Source: Modicisalibacter sp033446685
GTDB taxonomy: Bacteria; Pseudomonadota; Gammaproteobacteria; Pseudomonadales; Halomonadaceae
Length of the DNA stretch: 64,000 nucleotides
Direction: 5' to 3'
Assembly: GCF_033446685.1 (NCBI RefSeq)
Contig: NZ_JAWQLY010000006.1
Coordinates: 1 to 64,000 of the forward strand
Shown here: piece after piece, positions 51,954-60,563 of the stretch
How the letters are laid out: each line of letters opens with the position of its first letter
How positions within the stretch are numbered: position 1 is the stretch's first letter
Position numbers and translations under genes: made by a program
The notes under the pieces: generated by a model
What the model saw: the letters and a program-made list of their open reading frames with translations, nothing else
Databases searched by the model: none
What the model was told of the DNA's origin: nothing

Positions 51954-52028
51954 GCGGAGTCTCCTTGGCGACGAGGCTGACGGTCAACCTCTACCATAGC
52001 ACCGCCACCGGTCGCGCCGCCGGCCGGC

Positions 52029-52892
52029 TCAGTAGTCGTCGTCCTCGACGTCGTCACGCTCGCGCTCGCGGCGCTCTTCGGCCTCTTCGCGAGCGTCGTC
52101 GATCACCGCCATCAGCTCCATCACGTCGACGTTGTGGGTGTCGGGCTCGAAGTGCCCGGTGAGCCGGCTTTCGGGATGCAGCTCGCCGCTCTCGTAGAGC
52201 GCCCAGATCTCCTTGCCATAGTCGGTATCGAGCAGCGCCGGCTCGAAGCGTCCGAACCAGTCACGCATGTTGTCGACATCGCGCACCAGCAGCATCGGCG
52301 CGCTGTTGTTGCCCGCCGCGTCGACCGCCTGGGGCAGGTCGATGATCACCGGACCGTCGCGGTCGACCAGCACGTTGAATTCGGACAGGTCGCCATGCAC
52401 CAGCCCGGCGCACAGCATGCGCACAACGTCGGCGATCACCCGGTCGTGGTAGTCGCGGGCCTGCTGGGGGCTCAGCTCGACCTCGCCGAGCCGCGGGGCG
52501 ACATCGCCCTCGCCGTCGCTGATCAGGTCCATCAGCAGCACGCCATCGACGAAGCCGTGTGGGCGTGGCACGCGTACCCCCGCCGCGGCCAGCCGGTACA
52601 GCGCATCGACCTCGGAGCTGAGCCAGGCCGCTTCCTGTTCCTTCTGGCCGTAGCGGGTCTTCTTGGCCATCGCCCGGGCACGCCGGCTGTTGCGCTCCTT
52701 GCGCCCCTCCTGATACTGCACGGCCTGCTTGAAGCTGCGCTGGCTGGCTTCCTTGAAGACCTTGGCGCAACGCCGCTCGCCGCCGCAGCGCACCACGTAG
52801 ACCTGGGCTTCCTTGCCGCTCATCAACTGGCTGACGACCTCGTCGACCAGACCATCGTCGACCAGGGGCTGGAGTCTCTTGGGTACTTTCAT
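52029..52892 (-). CDS. RIO1-family serine protein kinase/ATPase
   Basis: The 287-residue protein shows the atypical RIO kinase fold: an ATP-binding strand pair with SGKEAQVYVV and CAKVFKEA (catalytic Lys), a catalytic loop GLVHGDLSEFNVLV (about residues 162-175) and the metal-binding IIDLPQAVD. RIO1 is best known in archaea and eukaryotes for late small-subunit maturation; bacterial copies are less studied. The C-terminal roughly 25 residues are almost all Glu, Asp and Arg. It is transcribed alone, upstream of neither helicase neighbour. Confidence 0.9.
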   Translation of the reverse strand: MKVPKRLQPLVDDGLVDEVVSQLMSGKEAQVYVVRCGGERRCAKVFKEASQRSFKQAVQYQEGRKERNSRRARAMAKKTRYGQKEQEAAWLSSEVDALYRLAAAGVRVPRPHGFVDGVLLMDLISDGEGDVAPRLGEVELSPQQARDYHDRVIADVVRMLCAGLVHGDLSEFNVLVDRDGPVIIDLPQAVDAAGNNSAPMLLVRDVDNMRDWFGRFEPALLDTDYGKEIWALYESGELHPESRLTGHFEPDTHNVDVMELMAVIDDAREEAEERRERERDDVEDDDY

Positions 52893-53008
52893 ATCACCTT
52901 TTTATGTAATGACCCGACAATCGGCACAGCATCGCATGGCCGCCCGATTTGCCCAAGCCAGAGGGGGTCTGCATCGGCATCAATGAATTCGCTCCCCACG
53001 AACCCCGT

Positions 53009-54406
53009 CTAGCGGGTGACACGGCGCGCCCGAAACGACCGCCCCTTGATCCGCCCGCTGGCGAGCTGTTCGAGCGCGGCCCGAGCGATATCGCGCTCGA
53101 CCGCGACGAAGGCGCTGCGATCGGTGACCTGAATCTTGCCGACCCGATCGCCGGAGATACCGCCCTCGCCGGTCAACGCGCCGAGGATGTCGCCCGGACG
53201 CACCTTCTGCTTCTTGCCGGCGCCGAGCTGCAGCGTCGCCATGCGCGGCGTGAACGGCTGGGGATTGCCACGCAGCGCCGGTAGCGGCTCGCAGCCCAGC
53301 GATTCGCCGAGGAATTCGCCGAGCTTGTCGAGCCGGTACTGCTCGTTTTCGGCGACCAGCGTGCAGGCCACACCGCGCCCACCGGCCCGGCCGGTACGCC
53401 CGATGCGGTGCACGTGGACCTCGAGCTCGCGGGCGATCTGGTAATTGAACACCGCGTCCAGCGCATCGATATCCAGTCCGCGCGCCGCCACGTCGGTGGC
53501 GACCAGGATCGACACGCTCTTGTTGGCGAACATCGCCAGGATGCGATCGCGATCGGGCTGCTCCAGGTCGCCGTTGAGCGCCAGCGCGGAAAAGCCCGCC
53601 GCGTTCAGGGCGTCGGCGACCTGCTGGGTCTCGCGCTTGGTGTTGCAGAACACCACGCTGGATTCCGGCCGATGGGCAAGCAGGAGACGCTCTAGCGCCG
53701 GCACACGGGCGTCTTCGCCCGCCACCCGGTAGAAGTGCTGGCGGATGCTGGTGTTGTCATGGGTCGAGGCGACCTCGACGTTGAGCGGCTCGCGCATCAT
53801 GCGCGCGGCGATCGGCCGGATGCCCGCGCCGTAGGTGGCGCTGAACAGCAGGGTCTGACGCGATGCCGGGGTCTGGCCGACGATCGCCTCGATCGCCGCC
53901 TGGAAGCCCATGTCGAGCATGCGGTCGGCTTCGTCCAGCACCAGCGTGGTCAGCGCATCGAGCGCCAGCGAGCCCTTGCGCAGGTGCTCCTCGATCCGCC
54001 CCGGCGTGCCCACCACCACGTGCGCGCCATGTTCCAGCGAATCGCGCTGCGGCTTGAGCGGCGCCCCGCCGCACAGCGTCAGTACCTTGACGTTGCTGAG
54101 TCCACGCGCCAGCCGGCGCAGCTCACCGGCGACCTGGTCCGCCAGTTCGCGGGTCGGGCACAGCACCAGAGCCTGCACGCGGAAGGTCTTGATCTCGAGT
54201 CGTGATAGCAACCCCAGGCCGAACGCCGCGGTCTTGCCCGAGCCGGTCTGGCCCTGGCCGATCACGTCGCGCCCGGCGAGAATCGCCGGCAGGCTCTCGG
54301 CCTGGATCGGCGTCATCACGTGATAGCCCAGCGAATCCAGGTTGGCGACCAGCGCAGGCGCCAGCGGCAACGTGGCGAAATCGGATTGGGGAGGCGAATC
54401 GGACAC
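53009..54406 (-). CDS. dbpA: DEAD-box 23S rRNA helicase DbpA
   Basis: DbpA unwinds RNA near helix 92 of 23S rRNA during 50S assembly. A GTG at 54406 starts 465 residues, close to the 457 of E. coli. Motifs TPIQA, GQTGSGKT, CPTRELADQVAGELRRLARG, DEAD, SAT, VATDVAARGLDID and HRIGRTGRAGG are followed by the specific DbpA C-terminal RNA-binding domain (KQKVRPGDILGALTGEGGI, GRIKGRSFRARRV). That domain separates it from RhlE elsewhere in the window. The longer open frame to 54535 has no homology. Confidence 0.94.
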   Translation of the reverse strand: MSDSPPQSDFATLPLAPALVANLDSLGYHVMTPIQAESLPAILAGRDVIGQGQTGSGKTAAFGLGLLSRLEIKTFRVQALVLCPTRELADQVAGELRRLARGLSNVKVLTLCGGAPLKPQRDSLEHGAHVVVGTPGRIEEHLRKGSLALDALTTLVLDEADRMLDMGFQAAIEAIVGQTPASRQTLLFSATYGAGIRPIAARMMREPLNVEVASTHDNTSIRQHFYRVAGEDARVPALERLLLAHRPESSVVFCNTKRETQQVADALNAAGFSALALNGDLEQPDRDRILAMFANKSVSILVATDVAARGLDIDALDAVFNYQIARELEVHVHRIGRTGRAGGRGVACTLVAENEQYRLDKLGEFLGESLGCEPLPALRGNPQPFTPRMATLQLGAGKKQKVRPGDILGALTGEGGISGDRVGKIQVTDRSAFVAVERDIARAALEQLASGRIKGRSFRARRVTR

Positions 54407-54653
54407 GGCGGAAAATCCTGTAACGTGGCGGCAAAGCGGCGGCGGGTGCACGAGGGCGTCGACGGGTGGGTGCTGTTCAACGGCTGGTCGGCGCGAGAAT
54501 AGCAGAATCGCTGCGCGGCTGTCCGCTTCCTGCACGTCTCAGCCGGCGAGCCGGGCTATCGTCAAAGCGGGTCTACCACGAAAGAAAGCCTGCCACAGCG
54601 CGGCGATGTTGCGTAAAATCCAGGCGTCGATGACAACCTGACAGGACACAGAC

Positions 54654-55382
54654 ATGGGTAGGGCCTTCCAGAACCGCAAGGAATCCATGGCCAAGACGGC
54701 CGATGCCAAGACCAAGGTGTACAGCAAGTACGGCCGAGAAATTTACGTCTGCGCCAAGTCCGGCGGCACCGACCCGTCCGGCAACCTGGCGTTGCGCGGG
54801 CTGATCGATCGCGCCAAGAAGGACCAGGTCCCCTCGCACGTGATCGACAAGGCGCTCGACAAGGCCAAGGGCGGCGGTGGCGAGGATTTCTCGCCGGCGC
54901 GCTACGAAGGCTTCGGGCCCGGCAACTGCATGGTGATCGTCGAGTGCCTCACCGACAACCCCAACCGCACCTTCGGCGACGTGCGGGTGTGCTTCAACAA
55001 GACCAAGGGCAAGATCGGCACGCCCGGTAGCGTCAGCCATATGTTCGATCACAGCGCGATCCTCGCTTACGCCGGCGAAGACGAGGAAGCGGCGCTCGAG
55101 GCGCTGATGGAAGCCGACGTCGACGTCACCGACATCGAGAACGAGGATGGCCGGATCACCGTATTCGCCCCGCACACCGACTACGCCAAGGCCAAGCAGG
55201 CCCTGACCGATGCCTTCGGCGAGCTCGACTTCGAAATCGACGAGATCCAGTTCCTGCCGCAGACCACCACCCCGATCGAGGGCGACGACGTGGCGCTATT
55301 CGAGAAGATGCTCGACATGCTCAACGATCTCGACGACGTGCAGAATGTCTATCACAACGCCGAAGTGACGGAGCAGGCTTAG
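54654..55382 (+). CDS. YebC/TACO1-family protein, YeeN subgroup
   Basis: The 242 residues match E. coli YeeN (238 aa) better than YebC: MGRAFQNRKESMAKTADAKTKVY, KYGREIYVCAKSGGTDPSGN, HVIDKALDKAKGGGGEDF, RYEGFGPGNCMVIVE and DDVQNVYHNAEV. Family members were annotated as transcription regulators; recent work links YebC proteins to translation of proline-rich stretches on the ribosome. AGGACA precedes the ATG, and the gene ends at a perfect terminator. Confidence 0.92.
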   Translation: MGRAFQNRKESMAKTADAKTKVYSKYGREIYVCAKSGGTDPSGNLALRGLIDRAKKDQVPSHVIDKALDKAKGGGGEDFSPARYEGFGPGNCMVIVECLTDNPNRTFGDVRVCFNKTKGKIGTPGSVSHMFDHSAILAYAGEDEEAALEALMEADVDVTDIENEDGRITVFAPHTDYAKAKQALTDAFGELDFEIDEIQFLPQTTTPIEGDDVALFEKMLDMLNDLDDVQNVYHNAEVTEQA

Positions 55383-55423
55383 CCGCTCTGGTACACGTGG
55401 ATCGATAAAGACCCTGAACGATA

Positions 55424-55463
55424 AAAGAGCCCGGTTCGCATCAAGCGAACCGGGCTCTTTCAT
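55424..55463. terminator. strong bidirectional terminator between yeeN and the DUF892 gene
   Basis: AAAGAGCCCGGTTCGC and GCGAACCGGGCTCTTT form a perfect 16-bp stem with a 5-nt loop, flanked by A and T runs on both sides. It sits between the convergent yeeN and ferritin-like genes. Confidence 0.95.
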
Positions 55464-55515
55464 GGACTGACAATCAGAACCTACAGCTTAAAAATCGCAG
55501 CAACTTGAAGCTGGT

Positions 55516-56007
55516 TTAGCCCGCCTTTTTATTCACATCCTTCTTGGCCAGCTTGCTCAGCTTGTCGTCGGTGGCCTTTTCCTCCTTGAGCGTTTCGGCA
55601 AGGATGTTCTTCGCCTCGGTGTAGCCAAGCTGCTCGGCCAATGAACACAGCGTACCGTACGCGGCGATTTCGAAGTGCTCGACCTTCTGGGCAGCGCCGA
55701 TCAGGGCGGCATCCAGCACCGGGCCCTTCTCGCCGGCTTCGATCAGTTCCTGACCTTCCTCGATCAGGCTCTCCATCGCATAGCTCTTGACGCGCTTGAC
55801 GCGCATGTCGGGGATCGTATCCACCGCCTGCTCGATCCTCTCCAACTGACCGCGCGTTTCCTCCAGGTGCTCCTTGAAGGCATCGGCCAGATTGGCATCG
55901 TCCGCTGCACGAGCCATCTTCGGCAATGCGCGGGTAATCTGCTTTTCTGCGCTGTTTACTTCGGAAAGTAGACGAACGAAAAGGTCATTCGGGGTCTTGA
56001 TAACCAT
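55516..56007 (-). CDS. ferritin-like DUF892 stress protein (YciE/YciF type)
   Basis: From the ATG at 56007 (GGAG upstream) the product has 163 residues, in the family's usual range. It is a four-helix ferritin-like bundle: DLFVRLLSEVNSAEKQITRALPKM, FKEHLEETRGQLERIEQAVD, AQKVEHFEIAAYGTLCSLAEQLG and the Lys-rich end. Conserved Glu/His positions (E..H in two helices) could bind a di-iron centre. YciE/YciF are general-stress proteins in enterics. It diverges from the DUF3008 gene. Confidence 0.9.
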   Translation of the reverse strand: MVIKTPNDLFVRLLSEVNSAEKQITRALPKMARAADDANLADAFKEHLEETRGQLERIEQAVDTIPDMRVKRVKSYAMESLIEEGQELIEAGEKGPVLDAALIGAAQKVEHFEIAAYGTLCSLAEQLGYTEAKNILAETLKEEKATDDKLSKLAKKDVNKKAG

Positions 56008-56331
56008 TGGCTTGCTCCATCTCTTCGACAGTGAATTCCATTTACGCGCCAAATGAGGCAGCCATTTCAACGTAGCAGGGTTACGGGGCCTGACAAATGG
56101 CATTGATTGATGCAGGTTAAACAGATGCAAATAGAAACAAAGCTTGTCATTTAAGTCGGTTGCACTGGCCAATTATTAACAAATATTAAAGCGAAATATC
56201 GCCGTCTTGGCGCTATTTGGCTAACTCCGACACCCTGACTAACCTGAGCATGAGATCCACGCGTTGGATTTCATAAAGCAAGAGATGGCGTCGCCGGAAC
56301 GGCGCCTACGTCATGACAGGAGGTTGCAACG
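56008..56331. promoter_or_regulatory. divergent intergenic region of the stress pair
   Basis: This 324-bp gap holds no convincing gene. The middle (56155-56225) is AT-rich (AATTATTAACAAATATTAAAG) and includes an imperfect dyad, AAATATCGCC / GGCGCTATTT around GTCTT (56194-56218), which could be an operator or the stem of a leader RNA. A second hairpin-forming stretch, GGCGTCGCCGGAACGGCGCC, lies at about 56287-56306. ACAGGAGG at about 56318 is the ribosome site of the DUF3008 gene. Confidence 0.5.
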
Positions 56332-56520
56332 ATGCCTGCGAAATCCGAAGCTCAACAGATGGCCGCCGGGGCCGCATTGTCCGCCAAGCGTGGCGAGAAG
56401 AAAGCCAGCGAGCTGGAGGGTGCCGCGAAGTCGATGTACGACTCGATGGACGAAGAGGAGCTGGAGAAGATGGCTTCGACCAAGCAGAAGAACAAACCGA
56501 AGCACAACTCGAAGTCCTGA
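56332..56520 (+). CDS. DUF3008 family small stress protein
   Basis: The 62-residue protein is highly charged and lysine-rich. It follows the DUF3008 pattern: MPAKSEAQQMAAGAALSAKR, then SELEGAAKSMYDSMDEEELE and a Lys/Asn/Ser tail. The function is unknown; homologues are small, soluble and probably disordered, often near stress genes. An excellent ACAGGAGG site precedes the ATG. Divergence from the DUF892 gene suggests shared stress control. Confidence 0.88.
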   Translation: MPAKSEAQQMAAGAALSAKRGEKKASELEGAAKSMYDSMDEEELEKMASTKQKNKPKHNSKS

Positions 56521-56749
56521 CTCCCACGTCCCCGAGCCCGCCCCGCGCGAGGCCGTGCCGCCGCCGAGCAACCCCGGCGGCGTTTTCGTCGATGCCCGCG
56601 GCGCGCCCGCCGGATGACCGGTTTCGCAGGATCGGGCATGAACCCGACAGGATCGAGCCAACCGCCCGCCATAAGGCGAGCCATACTGAGAGGTGTTGCC
56701 CTGCCTGGTATCCAACCAGACACTCAGCTCATGGCACAGGAGCCACTGC

Positions 56750-57796
56750 ATGCGTTACAGACAATTCGGCAATACCGGCCTGTTCGTCTCCGAGCTTTGC
56801 CTCGGCACCATGACCTTCGGCGGCGAAGGTGAATTGTGGAGCCAGATCGGCGACCTGCAGCAGGCCGATGCCGACAAGCTGGTCGGACGCGCCTTCGACG
56901 CCGGCATCAATTTCATCGACACCGCCGACGTCTACTCGCAGGGACAGTCGGAGGTGATCACCGGCCAGGCCCTGAAGAACCTCAACGTCGCTCGCGATGA
57001 GGTGGTGGTGGCCACCAAGGTGTTCGGCGAGACCGGTCCCGGCCCGAATGCCCGCGGCCTGACGCGCTATCACATCATGGAAGGGGTGAAGGCCAGCCTG
57101 AAGCGGCTACAGCTCGACCACATCGACCTCTACCAGGTCCATGGCTTCGATCCGGCCACGCCGATCGAGGAAACCGTACGGGCGCTCAATACGCTGGTCG
57201 AGCATGGCCACGTGCGTTACGTCGGCGTCTCGAACTGGGCAGCCTGGCAGATCATGAAGGCGCTGGGCATCGCCGAACGTCATGGACTGGCGCGCTTCGA
57301 ATCGCTGCAGGCGTACTACACGCTGGCCGGGCGCGACCTGGAACGCGAAATCGTGCCGCTGCTGCAAAGCGAGAACCTCGGCCTGATGGTCTGGAGCCCA
57401 CTCGCCGGCGGGTTACTGAGCGGCAAGTATGGCCGCAACAAGCAGGCCGAAGCCGGCAGCCGCCGTACCACCTTCGATTTTCCGCCGGTCGACGTCGAGC
57501 GGGCCTACGACTGCATCGAAGTGATGCAGCGCATCGCCGAGTCCAAGGGCGTTTCCGTCGCCCAGATCGCGCTGGCCTGGCTGCTCCATCAGCGCGCGGT
57601 GACCAGCGTGATCGTCGGCGCCAAGCGCATCGACCAGCTCGACGACAATATTGCCGCGTCCGAGGTCGGGCTGAGCGATGAGGAACTCGCCGAACTGCAT
57701 AGCGTCAGCGCGCTGCCAGCCGAGTATCCGGGCTGGATGTTCGAACGCCAGGGCGAGTACCGGCGTCAGCAGATCGAGCAGTCGGGCCAGCGCTGA
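56750..57796 (+). CDS. aldo/keto reductase
   Basis: From the ATG at 56750 (ACAGGAG upstream) the product has 348 residues in a TIM-barrel AKR pattern. The catalytic Asp-Tyr pair is in INFIDTADVYSQGQSE, with Lys in VVVATKVFG and His in YQVHGFDP. VRYVGVSNWAAWQ and the C-terminal NADPH-binding SVIVGAKRIDQLDDNI are also present. It resembles YajO/Tas-type reductases; the physiological carbonyl substrate is unknown. The upstream open frame from 56693 lacks homology. Confidence 0.92.
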   Translation: MRYRQFGNTGLFVSELCLGTMTFGGEGELWSQIGDLQQADADKLVGRAFDAGINFIDTADVYSQGQSEVITGQALKNLNVARDEVVVATKVFGETGPGPNARGLTRYHIMEGVKASLKRLQLDHIDLYQVHGFDPATPIEETVRALNTLVEHGHVRYVGVSNWAAWQIMKALGIAERHGLARFESLQAYYTLAGRDLEREIVPLLQSENLGLMVWSPLAGGLLSGKYGRNKQAEAGSRRTTFDFPPVDVERAYDCIEVMQRIAESKGVSVAQIALAWLLHQRAVTSVIVGAKRIDQLDDNIAASEVGLSDEELAELHSVSALPAEYPGWMFERQGEYRRQQIEQSGQR

Positions 57797-58059
57797 ACGA
57801 CGCCACCGCCGCCCGGCTCGAACTGAGCTGGGCGATGGCGTCTTCGCACCTGTCTCCAAGTAGCAACACTTCAAGTGATTGAATTTCATATATTTTAAAA
57901 AAATAACCTCATATGCGTCTGTTATTGGATACACTTGGCCGGACTTTTGCGCCATTAATTTCTCCGGCTCTCGGGTCTGCTGAGTTCTAAAAAATATAAG
58001 TATTTGTATTTAAAGAACGATACGATTTATTGGCACCCATTTCGCACTGTCAAGACAAG

Positions 58060-58253
58060 ACTGAAAAGGCCGCCCTTCAACGGCGCTTTTCCAGTATCAG
58101 GAGGTCCTTGTTCTCGTCAGGGAGTGATGAGACAGGGATGGACCCCGGCAAGGACGCCTCCTCTTACCGCTGGCCGCCATGAGTCTCGGCGACCAGCCAG
58201 CATGACCCTTCAGTTCCCTGCGTACCTTGGGCCGCCCTGCGGCCCATTTTTTT
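58060..58253 (+). ncRNA. candidate small RNA with four hairpins and a terminator
   Basis: Consecutive stems can be drawn. One joins 58060-58063 with 58092-58095 and the bases inside. A 12-bp stem of AGGAGGTCCTTG (58099-58110) with 58149-58162 encloses two smaller hairpins. The first of these is TCTCGTC/GATGAGA with loop AGGGAGT (58112-58132); the second is GGG/CCC with loop ATGGA (58135-58145). GCTGGCCGCC/GGCGACCAGC follows (58169-58197), then the terminator at 58228. Two loops expose GGA, as in CsrA/RsmA-binding RNAs, but no full CsrB/RsmZ pattern is visible. The 5' end is not defined. Confidence 0.45.
58228..58253 (+). terminator. orphan Rho-independent terminator
   Basis: TGGGCCGC and GCGGCCCA form a perfect 8-bp stem with loop CCT, followed directly by seven T. 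The nearest upstream gene on this strand (aldo/keto reductase) stops 430 bp earlier, so a dedicated transcript is likely. Confidence 0.85.
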
Positions 58254-58412
58254 GCGCCTGCCTTTTTTGGCGCCTGTCTCAGCGCGTTCCCAACGCGCCC
58301 GCATAACACTCCTGGCATGCTGCAGCCTTGCTATTCTTTTACTCACCGAAGCGGTGCTATACCGTGAGGTAGTGATGAGAGCCTAGTTACCACTGAGTGA
58401 GAAGAATAAGCC

Positions 58413-59015
58413 ATGGACGAGCATCTGCAGACAGCGAGCAACCCCCAACAATCCCGGCGCCGCCAATTCGCCCTGTTTGCCCGGAATTTCTTCAAGCACC
58501 CCAAGATGCTGGGCTCGATCATCCCCAGCTCACCCTTTCTGGTCCGGCGCATGCTGAGCCACGTCGACTGGGAACGTACCCGGGTGCTGGTCGAATACGG
58601 CCCGGGCATCGGCACCTTCACCAAGGAGATCCTGCGGCAGATGCATCCCGATGCGGTGTTGCTGGTGCTCGAGACCAACAAGGATTTCGTCGACTACATC
58701 AACAGCGCCTACTCGGATCCACGAATGCAGGTCGTGCATGGCTCCGCGGCCGACATCCAGCAGGTGCTGAGCGAGCGAGGGCTCGGGGCGGTCGATTACG
58801 TGATCGCCGGCATTCCCTTCAGCACGCTGCCCCACGATGCACGGCAAAGCATCCTCGATGCGACGCGCCAGGTCATCTCGCCGGATGGCACCTTCCTGCT
58901 CTACCAGTTCTCGCCCAACCTCCTGCCCTCGCTGCGCAAGACCTTCACCAAGGTGACGCGGGAATTCGAGCCAATGAACTTCCTGCCCGCGCACTTCTAT
59001 CGCTGCAACCCGTAG
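58413..59015 (+). CDS. class I SAM-dependent methyltransferase (phospholipid N-methyltransferase-like)
   Basis: The 200-residue protein opens with a basic amphipathic stretch (RRRQFALFARNFFKHPKMLGSIIPSS). The SAM motif I is VLVEYGPGIGTFTKEI (about 58-73), the acidic motif II is LVLETNKDF, and IAGIPFSTLP replaces the usual NPPY. This layout matches small PmtA-type phospholipid N-methyltransferases and rRNA-dimethylase-like relatives (COG3963). The phosphatidylethanolamine substrate is plausible but not proved. Start ATG at 58413. Confidence 0.83.
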   Translation: MDEHLQTASNPQQSRRRQFALFARNFFKHPKMLGSIIPSSPFLVRRMLSHVDWERTRVLVEYGPGIGTFTKEILRQMHPDAVLLVLETNKDFVDYINSAYSDPRMQVVHGSAADIQQVLSERGLGAVDYVIAGIPFSTLPHDARQSILDATRQVISPDGTFLLYQFSPNLLPSLRKTFTKVTREFEPMNFLPAHFYRCNP

Positions 59016-59032
59016 CGCGCGAGCGCACAGGA

Positions 59033-60352
59033 CTATTGGGCGGCGGACGAGGCCGCACTGACCCGCCACAGCGTGTTACCCACGTCGTCGGCAACCAGCA
59101 GCCCGCCCCGGTCGTCGACGGCCACGCCGACCGGACGGCCCAACGCCTCGCCCTCGGCGCTGACGAAACCGCTCAGCACGTCCAGCGGCTCGCCGGCCGG
59201 CTGGCCGTGGGCGAACGGCACGAAAATCACCTTGTAGCCGCTACGCGGCTTGCGATTCCACGAGCCGTGCTGGCCGACGAACATGCCCTCGGCGAAGCGG
59301 CCGGGTAGACGATTGCCGGCCGCCGAAGCAAGCCCCAGCGACGCCGTATGCGGACCCAGCGCGTAATCGGGAACGATGGCCCGCTCGACCAGCTCGGGTC
59401 GCTGCGGTTCGACGCGCTCATCGACGTGCTGGCCGTAATAGCTATAGGGCCAGCCATAGAAGCCGCCCTCCTGGAGCGCGGTCATGTAATCCGGCACCAG
59501 GTCGCTACCCAATTCGTCGCGCTCGTTGACCGCCACCCACAACTCGCCGCTGCGCGCCTGCCAGGCCATACCCACCGGATTGCGCAGGCCCGTGGCGAAG
59601 AGGCGATGTTCGCCGGTAGCCGTATCGATCTGCCAGACCGCCGCACGGCCTTGCTCGTTGTGCATGCCCTTCTCGCCGACGTTGCTGTTCGAGCCCACGC
59701 CGACGTACAGGTGGCGGCCGTCCGGGCCGGCGATCAGGCTCTTGGTCCAATGGTAGTTGATCGGTCCCGCGGGCAGTTCGACGAGCGTCTCGCCCGGTGC
59801 ATCGATACGGGTCTGCCCCGGGCTATAGGGAAAGCGCAGCACGGCATCGGTATTGGCGACGTAGAAGTGATCGCCTACCAGCGCCATGCCGAAGGGCGAA
59901 TTCAGGCCCTCGAGGAAGGTCGAACGCGAATCCGCCACGCCGTCGTCGTCGCTATCGCGCAACAGCGTGATGCGATTGGCGCTCTTGCCGCCCGAGCCCG
60001 CCTGCTTCATCACCCACTGGGTGATCCAGGCGACGAGGCCACCGGACTCCTTGGGTGGACTATCGGTTTCGGCGACCAGCACGTCGCCATTGGGCAGCAC
60101 GTAGATCCAGCGTGGATGATCCAGCCCCTCGGCGAACGCCGTCACCTCGGTCCCCGCCGCAGCCCGCGGCGTGACACCCCGCGGCCAGCCCTTGGCCGGG
60201 GCGATATTGACCGTGGGGATCAGCGATTCGTCGGGTGCCGGCAGCGCCGGGTCAGGCCCCGTGCCGGCCGAGACCGGCAATTGGGCGACATCGCCACAGG
60301 CGACCAACGTCAACGCCAGGCATCCGCCAGCGAGCAGTCTAAACCAGTACAT
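59033..60352 (-). CDS. lipoprotein, PQQ-type sugar/sorbosone dehydrogenase beta-propeller
   Basis: The 439 residues begin with a lipoprotein signal (MYWFRLLAGGCLALTLVAC). The rest is a six-bladed beta-propeller of the soluble glucose/L-sorbosone dehydrogenase family: GLDHPRWIYVLPNGDVLVAET, NSPFGMALVGDHFYVAN, GPINYHWTKSLIAGPDGRHLYVGVGS, ATGLRNPVGMAW and EGMFVGQHGSWNR. The conserved His, Arg and Gly positions around the PQQ site appear kept. Whether it binds PQQ is unknown. It converges on the methyltransferase gene. Confidence 0.88.
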   Translation of the reverse strand: MYWFRLLAGGCLALTLVACGDVAQLPVSAGTGPDPALPAPDESLIPTVNIAPAKGWPRGVTPRAAAGTEVTAFAEGLDHPRWIYVLPNGDVLVAETDSPPKESGGLVAWITQWVMKQAGSGGKSANRITLLRDSDDDGVADSRSTFLEGLNSPFGMALVGDHFYVANTDAVLRFPYSPGQTRIDAPGETLVELPAGPINYHWTKSLIAGPDGRHLYVGVGSNSNVGEKGMHNEQGRAAVWQIDTATGEHRLFATGLRNPVGMAWQARSGELWVAVNERDELGSDLVPDYMTALQEGGFYGWPYSYYGQHVDERVEPQRPELVERAIVPDYALGPHTASLGLASAAGNRLPGRFAEGMFVGQHGSWNRKPRSGYKVIFVPFAHGQPAGEPLDVLSGFVSAEGEALGRPVGVAVDDRGGLLVADDVGNTLWRVSAASSAAQ

Positions 60353-60563
60353 AGCGGCATCCTCGTACGCTATTCATCGAACCGAAACCCCGGCCATGCG
60401 GCAAACTAGCCGGTACGCCATGCTCGCCAGCCCGACATGGCCGAGGCAACGTGAGACCTGGCCTCTGCGCTGAAACCCGGTATGATCGGAGTGCACCATT
60501 ATTTTTCATGCGGAGCGGACACCACGAGCAATCATTCTTACCAAGCCAGCACCGGAGGTTCTC

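Larger units (their letters stand above)
57797..58412. other. 616-bp gap with AT-rich block and candidate small RNA
   Basis: No open frame here has a plausible product. The first part (57860-58040) is strongly AT-rich for this genome (ATATATTTTAAAAAAATAACC, AAAAAATATAAGTATTTGTA) and could hold promoters. The second part is the hairpin-rich block and orphan terminator described separately. Codons 58138-58306 of one frame are open but low in plausibility: Arg/Pro-rich and running through the terminator stem. Confidence 0.6.

Noticed and set aside
58099..58179. A leader peptide after AGGAGG (TTG or ATG starts) in the candidate RNA
   Set aside because: Spacing from AGGAGG to any start is poor (3 or more than 20 nt), the AGGAGG is paired in a 12-bp stem, and the peptides look random.
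58060..58253. Firm assignment of the RNA as CsrB/RsmZ
   Set aside because: Only two GGA loops are clear and no repeated hairpin series is seen, so the name would go beyond the evidence.
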